Shown one piece after another: positions 1 to 10,839 of a stretch of DNA of 64,000 bases (positions are counted from its first letter, which is position 1; each line of letters starts with the position of its first letter). The position numbers and the translations under genes are program-made. This DNA is from Petroclostridium xylanilyticum. Its GTDB lineage: Bacteria > Bacillota > Clostridia > SK-Y3. The stretch is taken from assembly GCF_002252565.1 (NCBI RefSeq), contig NZ_NPML01000018.1:186001-250000 (forward strand), read 5' to 3'. The notes below the pieces were generated by a model. The model was given only the letters and a program-made list of their open reading frames with translations, had not been told where the DNA came from and did no database searches.

Positions 1-3000
1 CCATCGGGGTTTTCTACTTTTATCTCAACCGGTCCCGGTGCATGGCTGGGGGTAGTGATGTATACGGTACCGGTATCTACTACAGTTACATTAGTTTCCG
101 GTAATGGGACACCATCAAAATATACGGTAAATTTATTGTTTTCTCCCTCCATACCCTCGATTTTTTCTCTAAAATCCTTACCTTCTATTTTAACCCTGGT
201 GCCGCCGTTTGACGGTCCTTTATCAGGCGTTATTCTGTCAATTTGCGGTGACGTTTCACCCTTAATAAACATCAGGTATATCGGAGGAATTAAGTTATCG
301 GAAGCTGTCATGCCTCCATCTTCATTCAGGACAACTACCCTGTAAAGCTTGATGATGCCTACGCTCTCCTGGGATACCACATTATCGGGTACTGCAAACA
401 TTTTAAAGGTAATGTTGGATGGTGTAATATTTTCAGTGACAGGAGCTATGCCATTTTCATCAGTAATTCCAGGTATTAAAACCCTGGCACCCGGTCTGAA
501 ATCAGTTCCGGTAATTTTTACAATATTCCCGCCTTTTGCTGTCAGCCTTAAAATCTTAACATCCCCGTAGCCTGGCACATTCGCGTCCTGCGGCAGCTTT
601 CCATCTTTTGTGATAGTGATGATGGCCGGCCGGCTGTCCGGGTTCTTATATTCAAATTTACCTTCTGCTACCCCGCTATCAGGATTGATTACCCTGACAG
701 TTGTTATTCCCACTGCAGGATAGGATGGAGTTTTAAAAATAATCTGCCCCGTCCCTTTTAGTTCTGCCTCGGGAGAATATCCCCGTTCAACAATTAATCT
801 CCTGTCATCCTTGTTTATTTCCACTCTTACCAGTTCATATTCCGGATAGCTTTCTGTGCTGTTGGATACGTTTTTGAGCAGACCGACCGGTATATATTTA
901 ATTGTATCATCATACCCGGTAAAGGTCTGAGCGTATTTGCCGTCTATTGTCTTTATGGTCAGCGTATCATCTTTTCCTTTATATTCGACAGTGATAGCTC
1001 CAAGTGTAACGCTCGCGGTTTCATTGTTGCCGATCAATCCGTAATCCAGATCATTAATTTGGCTTGCCCGGTTGGTGATGTCTCCAAATCTCACAAGGGG
1101 CATGATCTTTTCATCAAATTTATTTTTGCCCTGTGCGTCCTTCTCCAGATTGTAAACCTGTATCGTACTGTTGCTGAATTCCTTACCGACAATCTCTACA
1201 TCATCTTTACCCTGTTTTTTCCCCTTGGATGGGGTTATGCTGTCAATCTTCGGACTTGAAGCGTTGTAAGCAAACGGCTTTTTATTTGAGATCCCGTAAT
1301 CGTTGTTCACAACGTATACGTCTACATTTCCTTTTTCCCCTGCAGGCAATTTTACAATCAATCTTTCATCAGAAACTGCTATATATTCTGATACTTTAAA
1401 TTTACCGAAATATACCTGGGGCAGTATCTTTTTATCCCCATCACCCAGGCTGGCAATATTTTCAACTCCTCTTAAGTCGGTCCACTCTCCATCTCCATTG
1501 ATGTCAACATAATATAACCCGCTGTCATATTTATTATTCCTGTTTTTATCTTCAAAAGGTTCCCCTTCATCCCATTTGCCGTTATCGTTAGAATCGGTAT
1601 ATACTTCTTCATATACCTTCACCGAATCCCCCTTTGAATCGGTAAACGGCTCATAAAGCCTGAAATCAGAACCTCTTAACTGGACGGTAATACCTCCCGC
1701 CGCATTCCCGCCGGTAGGATCTATACTATCGATCTCAGGGTTACTGCGCGGAATGATGTAGGTAAAACCGTCAAGCTTGCTGCCCGTCCCGCCTCCATGG
1801 TTAACCACTATTACAGGCACCGTCTTTCTATCCGTTCCTGTCTCCTGTCTAATATCACCCGGATAAGGAGGAACCTTGACCTTGATTGTCTTCCCGTCTA
1901 TATCTACCGTAACATTGTCCGGCGAAACCAAAACTCCGCCTATATAAACCTTTGTCTTCTTCTGTGGGTCTGCATTATGCTCAAAATATTTGCCATAAAT
2001 TTCAATAAAATAGTCCCCCTCTGTAGAACCCTGGCTTGGATTGACAGAGTCTATTACAGGGGTGGATGGAGGGTCTTTTTTATAGGTAAATCCATCTATG
2101 ATGGTAGCACTGTTTGTATCCGGATTGATAACCGTTACATCGTAGGTCCCCTGTTCCAATGCCGGCACGGTAAAGATCAACTGGTTTTTATTGATTATTC
2201 TAACCCTGTTGCCGATAATGGCCTTTGTTTCATCGCTAAATTTATAAGGGGTAGTAATGTTCAGTGTTATGGGAGAACCGGAGGGGTCTATAATAATTTT
2301 CCCTGTATCTACATTGACCCCGTACTCTCCTCCGCCCTCTTTGTCTGCTTTTATCGTCCCGTCAGGAGCTGCTGTGATAGTATATTTGTCATTTATTCCG
2401 TCTGAAAGGATGACATTCCCCCTCGGGTCTATGTCCAAAGTGTAATAGTGCGGCTTTTCTCCTGCCGGTACTTCTCTCTCCAGGATAATGCTGTAGTAAT
2501 AATCTGCAACAACCAGCTGTGAATCTTCAACCCTTAAAATCACATTATTGCTTGCTGATTGATAAGGCTTTAGTATAATTTTGGTGTTCTCAGCATTTTT
2601 GTTATATTCATTGATTTCTTTGCCATCCATCAGTATCCTGGTACCGATAAGCTTATAAATTCCAAAGCCATCTATATTGGTAACGGTAGGGTCGGTCTTT
2701 AGGAAGTTGTCTCCATCTACTACAACCGGAGTCCCTTCTGTTCCCAGATTTGGGTTAAGCTTTAGAATGCTGGGCTTTGTATAAGTCTTTACATAGATAA
2801 ACGGATATACTGCCTGCCCCCCATCAGGGTTCATCACCAACAGCTGTGTTTCACCTTCCGTCCCTTTGGGTGCTTTAAATTTTAATAAGATTTTATTTCC
2901 TGACCTGTCAACTTCACGGGTTACTCCCTTTACTTCCTGCGCATTGATATAAACCTTTATTCCTTCCTGAAAGTTATTTCCTTTTACAATAATATCCTGT

Positions 3001-5120
3001 CCGCCTTCAATGGTGACAATATTAGGCTCCACGCTTTCTATGGCAGGGCTCTCCAAATCTTTTACAAATTCAACTGCATCCACCTTGATACTGCTGGAGC
3101 CCGGTTCTGTGGACTGTCTTTTCGGGTTCACAACCTGTATGTTTCGTTTGCCCGCACTTGAAAGTATTATGCTTTTAGGAATTCTCATGACGATTTTTGT
3201 ACCAAATTCTTTTCCGTCTGAACCATCAATGATATTTCCATTTTGATCTAATACGTCAAGAGTCAGCCCCGTTATAAACTGTTCTGTCCCATCCTTGTAA
3301 TAAATTTTATCCTCATTTTTATCCAGTTTTATTTCATAATTGCCCAATTCATTGTCATTTGCAGTTTTTATAATCACTATCGGATACCGGGTAATCATAT
3401 TTCCGCTTGCGTCTGTAAACTTGTGGACCATAAAATTTTCCCCGGTAACCGCAAGCAAAATTTCTTCCTTCAGGTTATACCTATCCGAACCCACCTCTTC
3501 CAACTGGACCTTTTCAGGTGTCACACTTTTAATCAAGGGCAGAGATGAACTTGGTATAAATTCATATCCATCTTTTTTTTCTGCAATTTCAACGAACTTA
3601 TACTCATTTCCATTGATGTCCTTAAAAGTTGTAGTTAAAGTAGCTTTTACATCAACGATAGGGTCGGTATCTATTTGTGTAGTAGATTGGGTTATCACAT
3701 ATAAATAATCCGGATTTCCAAGCAAGATTTTGTATTTATCGGGGTCTGTGTCATCCGTCTTAAATTTTGCCTGTGAACCAATAAGCACAGATATTGTCCT
3801 TTTAACTTCACTGACACTGACTCCATTATATTTGGCCAATACGTCAGGGTAGTTGATTACTAATTGGGGAACACTTCCGGAATTAGTAGAACCATTGAAT
3901 GTGATAGTGTCTTTACTATAGCTGATGTCCAATCCAGGTATATTAAGTCTGACAAGATTGTTACCTTCTATTTCAACATTATCATTCCCGGCAGACGGCC
4001 CCTTGCTGGGATATACCTTTGTAATGGTCGCTTTATTGCCTTTTTCTATAACTGTAAATACATCAACAAATTTTTCTGCGATGATTTCCCGGTCCTGCGT
4101 CTGGGTTAAATATACGTTATACTGGCCAATTGCAATTGCTGACGGGACTTTAACAGTAAGCCTGTTCAAGCCGTTGCCATCTATATTTTCTTCAAAAACC
4201 GGATTGGTTCCCTTGTTGGTATCCGAGTAAGAATCATTTCCGGTAACACTTAAAAAGTGCACATCATATTGGGGTAAATCTTTTCCCTCAAAATATATGC
4301 TGTCACCGTTTGTACCCACGTTCGGATACATTCTTAAATCATTGACTACAAGATTTTTTACAAACCTGAACTGGTTATAGTAAGTATGATTGATTTCTAT
4401 ATCCAATTCAGTGCTGCTCTTTATCTTTTTGAACACCATATCCTGAAAACCGTAAGCTCCGGGAGGCGTCAGGTTTTTCATCTTTAACGCATCGTATTTC
4501 TGTTCAGCAATGTCAGTGGAAATTACTTCCTTGCTGGCTGCACTTTTGCTGATATATAACTTGTAGTTGAAATCATCTATTGTTTGCCCTACACTGTCAA
4601 GATTTGTACCCTCAACGGTTAAGAAATACTGTATGCCGTCTGTTGCTGTATCTTCGTCAACATCGGTATTTATAATTTTCTTGGGTACTTTGGATATTGT
4701 GGGCAGATTGTTAAAATTTAAGTCGCTGATAACAACCTGGTCTCTTAAAAGCAAACTGCCGTTAAAGTCGCTTATTTCCTGGGCAGTGAACTCAAACTGT
4801 ATGAATTTTTCGCCCTTAATGGTCTGCTTTGTAAAAGGTTTGAAAATATTATCCCTGTTTTTATATTTTACACTCAGATTGGATATGTCCGCACTGTCAG
4901 CCGTAGCTGTTATTTCAAGATACATTCCTTTTGAATTCCTGTTTTCGTCATATACCTTCGAGAGGGTAATATTTTTTATTTTTATGCCTCCACCCAGGTC
5001 TTTGCCTGTCGGCTCTGCTGCATGTGCAATATTTATGTTGTTCCACTGCACCAAACTAAAAGTCATTATAAATATCAAGGTGAAAGCTGTAATTTTTTTT
5101 AAAAGCTTGGAAATCCTCAC
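1..5120 (-). CDS. Giant secreted IPT/TIG-repeat surface protein (3' end outside window)
   Basis: The reading frame is open from a GTG at 5120 to the left window edge (over 1,700 residues) and has no stop in the window. I chose the GTG because a GGAGG lies just upstream; the nearby ATG at 5122 meets a stop at once. Residues 1-35 form a signal peptide (KLLKK, a hydrophobic core, then AHAAEP). The rest is a series of immunoglobulin-like IPT/TIG units, seen as recurring 'I-D-x-I-x-P-x-x-G' starts (for example near residues 1290 and 1627) followed by 'V-x-I-x-G-x-x-F'. Around residues 1176-1215 are three acidic EF-hand-like loops. It starts 11 bp after the Big_5/IPT gene and is probably cotranscribed with it. 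I infer an extracellular structural or adhesive role; no enzymatic domain was seen. The C-terminal anchor, if any, lies outside the window. Confidence 0.85.
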   Translation of the reverse strand, partial: MRISKLLKKITAFTLIFIMTFSLVQWNNINIAHAAEPTGKDLGGGIKIKNITLSKVYDENRNSKGMYLEITATADSADISNLSVKYKNRDNIFKPFTKQTIKGEKFIQFEFTAQEISDFNGSLLLRDQVVISDLNFNNLPTISKVPKKIINTDVDEDTATDGIQYFLTVEGTNLDSVGQTIDDFNYKLYISKSAASKEVISTDIAEQKYDALKMKNLTPPGAYGFQDMVFKKIKSSTELDIEINHTYYNQFRFVKNLVVNDLRMYPNVGTNGDSIYFEGKDLPQYDVHFLSVTGNDSYSDTNKGTNPVFEENIDGNGLNRLTVKVPSAIAIGQYNVYLTQTQDREIIAEKFVDVFTVIEKGNKATITKVYPSKGPSAGNDNVEIEGNNLVRLNIPGLDISYSKDTITFNGSTNSGSVPQLVINYPDVLAKYNGVSVSEVKRTISVLIGSQAKFKTDDTDPDKYKILLGNPDYLYVITQSTTQIDTDPIVDVKATLTTTFKDINGNEYKFVEIAEKKDGYEFIPSSSLPLIKSVTPEKVQLEEVGSDRYNLKEEILLAVTGENFMVHKFTDASGNMITRYPIVIIKTANDNELGNYEIKLDKNEDKIYYKDGTEQFITGLTLDVLDQNGNIIDGSDGKEFGTKIVMRIPKSIILSSAGKRNIQVVNPKRQSTEPGSSSIKVDAVEFVKDLESPAIESVEPNIVTIEGGQDIIVKGNNFQEGIKVYINAQEVKGVTREVDRSGNKILLKFKAPKGTEGETQLLVMNPDGGQAVYPFIYVKTYTKPSILKLNPNLGTEGTPVVVDGDNFLKTDPTVTNIDGFGIYKLIGTRILMDGKEINEYNKNAENTKIILKPYQSASNNVILRVEDSQLVVADYYYSIILEREVPAGEKPHYYTLDIDPRGNVILSDGINDKYTITAAPDGTIKADKEGGGEYGVNVDTGKIIIDPSGSPITLNITTPYKFSDETKAIIGNRVRIINKNQLIFTVPALEQGTYDVTVINPDTNSATIIDGFTYKKDPPSTPVIDSVNPSQGSTEGDYFIEIYGKYFEHNADPQKKTKVYIGGVLVSPDNVTVDIDGKTIKVKVPPYPGDIRQETGTDRKTVPVIVVNHGGGTGSKLDGFTYIIPRSNPEIDSIDPTGGNAAGGITVQLRGSDFRLYEPFTDSKGDSVKVYEEVYTDSNDNGKWDEGEPFEDKNRNNKYDSGLYYVDINGDGEWTDLRGVENIASLGDGDKKILPQVYFGKFKVSEYIAVSDERLIVKLPAGEKGNVDVYVVNNDYGISNKKPFAYNASSPKIDSITPSKGKKQGKDDVEIVGKEFSNSTIQVYNLEKDAQGKNKFDEKIMPLVRFGDITNRASQINDLDYGLIGNNETASVTLGAITVEYKGKDDTLTIKTIDGKYAQTFTGYDDTIKYIPVGLLKNVSNSTESYPEYELVRVEINKDDRRLIVERGYSPEAELKGTGQIIFKTPSYPAVGITTVRVINPDSGVAEGKFEYKNPDSRPAIITITKDGKLPQDANVPGYGDVKILRLTAKGGNIVKITGTDFRPGARVLIPGITDENGIAPVTENITPSNITFKMFAVPDNVVSQESVGIIKLYRVVVLNEDGGMTASDNLIPPIYLMFIKGETSPQIDRITPDKGPSNGGTRVKIEGKDFREKIEGMEGENNKFTVYFDGVPLPETNVTVVDTGTVYITTPSHAPGPVEIKVENPD

Positions 5121-5131
5121 ATTAACACCTC

Positions 5132-8100
5132 CTACTCAACCACAACAAACACACCAGGCCGGTCACTGGTTATATGAACCTTCTTATCTGCCAGGTTTTT
5201 ATAAAACTCTACTTCATAAAAGTTTCTCAGTTCTTCATCATACCTTAAAACCCTGATATTCTTTCCATCACTTTCCCTAAAAGGAATGTCCAGCACCACC
5301 TTGTAGAATTTATAATTGCTTCCCGCTACCTGTATAAATTCGGATTTTATGGCTTTTCCCTTTAATTTTGCTTTTAAGGATTGGGACAAAGCAGGTTCTG
5401 CCCTTCCCAGGCTCAGAATAATATTCGTATCATCGGATGCAGGGTCCAGTGTTAGACCGTAAACGGTAATATCGGCCCATTTTGACCTGGCAGCCAGTTC
5501 CCCTATAACATCTCTCGTCTTTCCTCTATACTGTATTTTGCGAACCAGTACATTTTCCCCCATAAGCTCATCCAGGTCAAATTTGAGGTAACTGTCATCA
5601 GCATATCTGGTTTCCAGCATCAGGGTATCCTCACTGACTTTAAGGTCTGCCCTGATTTCTCCTTTTCTGTCTTCTCCCTTTACTTTATACTGCCCATTGG
5701 GGACATTTTTTCCGGCCGGTACTACACTAAAGGCGCCATACAGGATACGCTGGTGGTTATCGGTATTTTGCACAGTGACATTATAAGTTCCGGCTTTCAG
5801 CCTGCTGCTTCCTTTTGGAAGATATACTTCCAGGTATTTTTCCTTTGTAACCGGATCCTCTCTTACTATTACACTTCTTGCCCTCACATCATTAAAATAA
5901 ACCGCTACGGTACCGCTGTAAAACAGGTTTCCTGTAATCTTAACAGGCACATCTTCGTCATAATCTTCCACAACGGTTGCCGGTGTAATCGCTTTAACTG
6001 CCGGCACTCCCATGGTGGTAAATTCCCAGGTGATTGTTTCATTGCCGCTGCTTTCACCTGCGCTGTCGGAAAAATGGACAATATTTGCACTTACTGCAAC
6101 GTCATATACGGTTTGCGGACGCAGAGGCTTTACAGGTATATAGAGATATGCTTCTTGTTTTGTCCTATTTTTTTCAAATATATAACTTTCTCTGACTGTT
6201 TGTTCCAACCCGCTTATGCTGTTTAAAAAGTCCAGATCCAGCAGGTTCATCCCGCTCCCGCGGACATATATCGTACTGTTTTTTATAGCATTAAAGTCGT
6301 TTAAAACTAAATTCCCATCAATGTCTTCAAAAGTAACTTTTATAAAATATTTTGTTTCACCGTTATAAACCCTGGAGTACAAGGTCTTTTCATCATACCA
6401 TACGCTTCCGTCGCCGGGGTGCCTGGCTTTTACTACCGGACGTCCCTTAGATTTTGCAACGAAATTAACCGGACTTATATATTCGGCAGCGTCGCCTGTG
6501 AATTTTAACACCACCTGGTATTCGCCGGTGTAGCTTTCCTGCCCGAGAGTTTTTGCATTATCTCCCCTTATGCAGACCAGGAGTTCTGTAACACTTTTAA
6601 ATACAATATCTCCCGCCCCAATTTCTATATTGGGCTTACCGGATGCATTGCCACTCAGAGGTTTTAAAATTACTTTTTCAATTCTTTCGTTAAAGTTGAA
6701 GCCTTTTATCAAAAAGCTCCCATTTCCCCAATACAGGTCGCGGACATTCAGCTCTTTTGGAACAATGGAATAAACGCCTTTCGCCTGCGCCGTATCCTGT
6801 TTTACTGTAAAATTGATTTCCAGCGGGTCAGTAAAAATTCCTCCCCTTGTCTGCAGTATATTTCCCGGAATGCTCAGCTTATAGAGGGTCCCGCTTTGTA
6901 ATACTGAAGCCGGGTATAAGGAAAGCTTTGTCTTTTTGATATTATTTTCAAAGTAGTATTCCAGCTTATATTGTGAAAAATCTATTTTTGCAGTGTTACT
7001 GTCGGTGCTATAAACAGCATTTATAAGCGTAATATCCTTAAGTGCATCAAAGGTGATTATCTTAATTTTTTCCGGTGCTTCCTGCACCACTTTATCCTGG
7101 GCCCGCGGAATCACCTCTCTATCGATATAAAGCACAATCGGTTCACTTCCACCATATTGTGGAGCATTAAAAGCGGGTATGCGGCTGGTTTGCCAATTAG
7201 GTTTTACAGTTTCATTAGACTTTGCCGTCCAAAATGTAAAATCCAAATCCTTTTGAAGGTTATAGCCGTTTAGATCTTCTATATAATCCTTGTCTATTAC
7301 TACCCTGTATTTATTCAGGTTGGTCAACGGATATTTAGGCTTGATGCGCAGAACATTCGGATAATCTGTAAGGATCTCTGCATTTTCCAAAAGAATCTCG
7401 CACTGAGGATCAACAGCAACATCTTCATGATCCAGACGGCCATCCAGTAATATGTCATCCCCGGAAGGAGTAAATACAAAGCTTTGGTCGTATATTTCCC
7501 CTGTTGCCGTATTTATAGCTGTGCTTGATGCCTTAGGAATCCTGTATAAATGTACATTTGCAATACGGGTACTTAGGTCACCGGGAAGCTGTTTTTCCCA
7601 ACGTACCGGCTTTTCAAAACGGATATAGATACTTCCATCGGCAGCTAAACGGGTAGTGTCTACACCGGTAATATCATCATTTCCGTTAATGTCAGAGGAA
7701 TAGGCATTACTGCTCTTAACAACAGGGCTCTCCCCTGCATTCCCGGTAGTAAAATATAAATCAATCTTTTTATTTTTTATAGCGTCCCCGGTCCCTGCCG
7801 CCTTATAATCTTTAAATTCAACAGCGCCTTCTTCCAACGTCACTTTATATAACGTATTTTTTCTCAACGGATATGTATTAGGTGCAAGGTCATCTACATT
7901 TATCTTTAAGAATTTTCCTTCGCAAGTCACTGTATAAGGGAGTAATATAGAGGGCTCGGCATCTGAAACAAGTGTAATATTTCCTGCGCCTCTTATAACA
8001 GGATATTTGAATTCAAATTCAATTGCAGGGTCTGCTTCTACGCCTGTCTGTCTATCTGCCGGAGTGGTTTTTACCAGCATATTATTGGTCTTAAAATGTA

Positions 8101-8947
8101 TGCTTGCCGGTGCATTATAAATTTTTGTACCGGTGCTGTTTTTAAGATAGACTGCATCCTGTTTCAATTCCACGCTGTAGTCTGCAAAATCTTTCAATTG
8201 TCCCGATTTGGCTTCTAGTATCAGTTTTGTCCCCTGTACCGAAATATTGTAGTCGCTGATGGAATGGTCTCCTGTACCGTATGCGTCTGCAGTTGCATCT
8301 ACGGGGTTGGTAAGTGGTAAGGAGCTTAGTTGTATATAGTTTTCAAGAACTGCTTTGTTATTGGTTTGTATTGCCGTTTGCAAGCCGGCATTCAAAGCAA
8401 TATCATCTATAAATTCAATCTCTATTGTTTTTTGGCTCTTGTTAATCCGGTCAGCCGCATCAGCCGGGGTGGTTTTAACAAGAATATCGTTTTTTCCATT
8501 CCCTTTGGTGACAAAGTTGTAAATTATTTCACTGTTGGTTTTATTGTCGGCAGTATTCGTAAAAGCTCCCTGAGGTGCATAAATCTCGTATAGGGTATGC
8601 ATTCTTAGCTGGGTATAAGGGCTTAATAGTTTGAATTCTATCTTTCCAGCTTGTAATAAGGATATTTTAAACTTGCCGGTTTCATCTGTTTTACCGCTTG
8701 CATAGGCATAAATCTTTAGTTTTGACAAATCGGGCGTATAAGAAGAATTAAATTCCATTGTGATGGTTGAAACGGCATACTCCACCCCTTTTTGTCCCTT
8801 TGCTATGTTTGCATCTGCAGTAGTATATAGTTTTAAATCCGGTAAATTCTCAACTGCAGGCGCAGCTTTTACTACTATTGCATTAAAGTCCGAACATAAT
8901 AACAGGACTACTAAAAATATACTTATATATGGTTTTAATCTTTTCAT
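5132..8947 (-). CDS. Secreted Big_5 / IPT domain surface protein
   Basis: The protein has 1,271 residues with an N-terminal signal peptide (MKRLKPY, then a leucine/valine-rich core ending VKAAP). It carries several SbsA-type Ig-like (Big_5) units. Each opens with a 'VKTTPADxxxxV' or similar segment followed by 'I-x-I-x-F' (near residues 155, 293, 410 and 590). An IPT/TIG unit follows near residue 1010 ('VKAITPA'). The C-terminal roughly 180 residues form a separate beta-rich domain ending FVVVE. No SLH, LPXTG or other wall anchor is visible, so it may bind the neighbouring SLH protein or the giant IPT protein; that is inference. The gene lies between the SLH gene (123 bp upstream) and the giant IPT gene (11 bp downstream), which suggests an operon for a surface layer or filament. 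Confidence 0.85.
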   Translation of the reverse strand: MKRLKPYISIFLVVLLLCSDFNAIVVKAAPAVENLPDLKLYTTADANIAKGQKGVEYAVSTITMEFNSSYTPDLSKLKIYAYASGKTDETGKFKISLLQAGKIEFKLLSPYTQLRMHTLYEIYAPQGAFTNTADNKTNSEIIYNFVTKGNGKNDILVKTTPADAADRINKSQKTIEIEFIDDIALNAGLQTAIQTNNKAVLENYIQLSSLPLTNPVDATADAYGTGDHSISDYNISVQGTKLILEAKSGQLKDFADYSVELKQDAVYLKNSTGTKIYNAPASIHFKTNNMLVKTTPADRQTGVEADPAIEFEFKYPVIRGAGNITLVSDAEPSILLPYTVTCEGKFLKINVDDLAPNTYPLRKNTLYKVTLEEGAVEFKDYKAAGTGDAIKNKKIDLYFTTGNAGESPVVKSSNAYSSDINGNDDITGVDTTRLAADGSIYIRFEKPVRWEKQLPGDLSTRIANVHLYRIPKASSTAINTATGEIYDQSFVFTPSGDDILLDGRLDHEDVAVDPQCEILLENAEILTDYPNVLRIKPKYPLTNLNKYRVVIDKDYIEDLNGYNLQKDLDFTFWTAKSNETVKPNWQTSRIPAFNAPQYGGSEPIVLYIDREVIPRAQDKVVQEAPEKIKIITFDALKDITLINAVYSTDSNTAKIDFSQYKLEYYFENNIKKTKLSLYPASVLQSGTLYKLSIPGNILQTRGGIFTDPLEINFTVKQDTAQAKGVYSIVPKELNVRDLYWGNGSFLIKGFNFNERIEKVILKPLSGNASGKPNIEIGAGDIVFKSVTELLVCIRGDNAKTLGQESYTGEYQVVLKFTGDAAEYISPVNFVAKSKGRPVVKARHPGDGSVWYDEKTLYSRVYNGETKYFIKVTFEDIDGNLVLNDFNAIKNSTIYVRGSGMNLLDLDFLNSISGLEQTVRESYIFEKNRTKQEAYLYIPVKPLRPQTVYDVAVSANIVHFSDSAGESSGNETITWEFTTMGVPAVKAITPATVVEDYDEDVPVKITGNLFYSGTVAVYFNDVRARSVIVREDPVTKEKYLEVYLPKGSSRLKAGTYNVTVQNTDNHQRILYGAFSVVPAGKNVPNGQYKVKGEDRKGEIRADLKVSEDTLMLETRYADDSYLKFDLDELMGENVLVRKIQYRGKTRDVIGELAARSKWADITVYGLTLDPASDDTNIILSLGRAEPALSQSLKAKLKGKAIKSEFIQVAGSNYKFYKVVLDIPFRESDGKNIRVLRYDEELRNFYEVEFYKNLADKKVHITSDRPGVFVVVE

Positions 8948-9070
8948 ATCTCCACCATCGCTTCACCTTATTATATGTATACTAATCGCCCATTTCCATA
9001 TTTATTGTATCGTCATTTTCTTTCTTTTTCTTCACCCATAATTTCCAGTGTATGACCTTTTTCAAACATT

Positions 9071-10723
9071 TTACTTCTTCTTAACGTTTTCTTTACTTGC
9101 AGCAGTTTTTTCCTGCACCTGAATAATATGGGCAGTAGGTTCTTCCGGGTTGTCATTTTCACCGGCAACTATATACATCTTGTCGCCTGCTGCAAGTTTA
9201 TCAGCAGTAACCAGCTTACCGTTTTTAAGGATTATGGTATCTTCATTGTATTGGAAAGTTTTGTTTTCCCCATGTATTTTCCTTGTATCGGCTTCAACCG
9301 ATTTCACTGAATCACTATACCCGTCCTCAGTGTTGTGGTCAATATTTTTCACACTCAAAAATACTGCTTTTTCTGTACCGTCATTTCCCTGTGTTACGGC
9401 TATATATACCGGGCAGTCAGTATAATTGCTATTGATATAGGAAAGACTTCTTAACCTGCCATCTCCATATACTGCTATTTGTCCTCCTATTGCTATTTCT
9501 GTGAATTGCTTGTCTATAAGCGGATTCCACTGTTCCTCCTCAAGTTTGTTCAACTCGCTCACTATCAACTTGGAATTATATTCATCATATACATAGATGT
9601 TGGCTTTATAAATCCTAACAATAGGATAATTTTCTATTTCAGCAATGGTATTTTGTACGGTACCGGTTATCTTTATCATTCTTACATGATTTTGCTTATC
9701 AATGATATAACTGATTTCATCTTTTTCTTTTAACCTGCTGCTGTCGGCTGGTTTCCCTCTTCCCAATACGATTATGTCTTGTTGTGTCAGATTATTTCCC
9801 TGGAAATCACATATTTTTTCCAGAAGGATATGGTCTTGTTTGCCGTCGATATTTCGTATTTTAATAAGCACGGTTTTTAATACATTAGCTATCTGCGGTT
9901 GAGTGGTTGTCTGTATTTCTTCTATATACCCGTATTTCAGGGCTAAGCCTTGGCGTTCCAGGATAAATCTTTCAGCATTTTTGAGCACCTGGACCATTTC
10001 TTCTCTGGAAATGCCCTTGGCAGGGTATAAAAAACCGTTATTTCCATTCATAATCTTTTCTCTAACTAAAGCCTCAAGGTAAGGCGCCTTTGAAGGGTCG
10101 ATCTCATTCCGGTCATTAAAGTAATTTAACGCTGTTTGCCGGTCATGAGCTATTGGCGTGAGTCCCAGCAGTTTTGCCATCCACTCCCCTATCTCCTGCC
10201 TTTGGGCCGGAGCAGTTTTTACAAAGCTTTTGTCATGTTCCAGTGCTGACTGGTCGTAAGCTAAAGCATCACTGAATTGTTGAGGTGTGATAAGTCCGTC
10301 ATTAACCGCCAGTTGAAGATAACCATTGGCCCATGCTTCTATGGTGTTTATCCGGCCTTCCTGGTCTCTTTGCTGTTCAATTATTTTTGCTGCTTCCAGC
10401 GCTTCCTTTTCTTTTCCGATTGCACGGTAGATAAGGGCCAGCGCCTGCACCCGGGTAACAGGAGCACTTCCATTAAAATAATTTTCCCCGTATCCTTTTA
10501 TGATGGAGAGTGCTGCCATATCATAAATAGCATTCCTTGCCCAGAAGTTTTCTCCCTTGGACTCTACGTCGTGGAATTCTATATTCTTTAGAATTTGTGC
10601 CGTTTCTCCATTACCCATGTATATATTTGATGGTATCTCCGGGGCAGCCAGGACTGGTACTAGGTTAAAAGTAAAGATTATTAGTAATAATAGTACTAAT
10701 ACGTATTTGAGTATAGGTTTCAT
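9071..10723 (-). CDS. S-layer homology (SLH) domain protein
   Basis: The protein has 550 residues with a signal peptide (MKPILKY, hydrophobic core, VLAAP). Three SLH-type units occupy roughly residues 45-105, 115-190 and 195-255; the third has the pattern 'YLEALVREKIMNG...ISREEMVQVL'. SLH triplets bind pyruvylated secondary cell-wall polymer, so this protein is probably anchored non-covalently to the wall. The C-terminal half (about 260-550) is beta-rich without a recognised family and ends in a lysine-rich tail. It is the promoter-proximal member of the minus-strand run with the Big_5/IPT and giant IPT genes, and could supply their wall anchorage. Confidence 0.85.
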   Translation of the reverse strand: MKPILKYVLVLLLLIIFTFNLVPVLAAPEIPSNIYMGNGETAQILKNIEFHDVESKGENFWARNAIYDMAALSIIKGYGENYFNGSAPVTRVQALALIYRAIGKEKEALEAAKIIEQQRDQEGRINTIEAWANGYLQLAVNDGLITPQQFSDALAYDQSALEHDKSFVKTAPAQRQEIGEWMAKLLGLTPIAHDRQTALNYFNDRNEIDPSKAPYLEALVREKIMNGNNGFLYPAKGISREEMVQVLKNAERFILERQGLALKYGYIEEIQTTTQPQIANVLKTVLIKIRNIDGKQDHILLEKICDFQGNNLTQQDIIVLGRGKPADSSRLKEKDEISYIIDKQNHVRMIKITGTVQNTIAEIENYPIVRIYKANIYVYDEYNSKLIVSELNKLEEEQWNPLIDKQFTEIAIGGQIAVYGDGRLRSLSYINSNYTDCPVYIAVTQGNDGTEKAVFLSVKNIDHNTEDGYSDSVKSVEADTRKIHGENKTFQYNEDTIILKNGKLVTADKLAAGDKMYIVAGENDNPEEPTAHIIQVQEKTAASKENVKKK

Positions 10724-10839
10724 ATTTAGTGCCCCTTTTAAATTTTTTTAACGACAAAATTTTCTATTTTTCTTGTTAAAATATTCTACATTCAGGCTGG
10801 TAATTCCTGCAATGTAAAGAGAATGTAATATTTAGCTCG

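Noticed and set aside
55-5100. Plus-strand frames across the left 5 kb
   Set aside because: All are antisense to one uninterrupted minus-strand frame with a signal peptide and TIG repeats.
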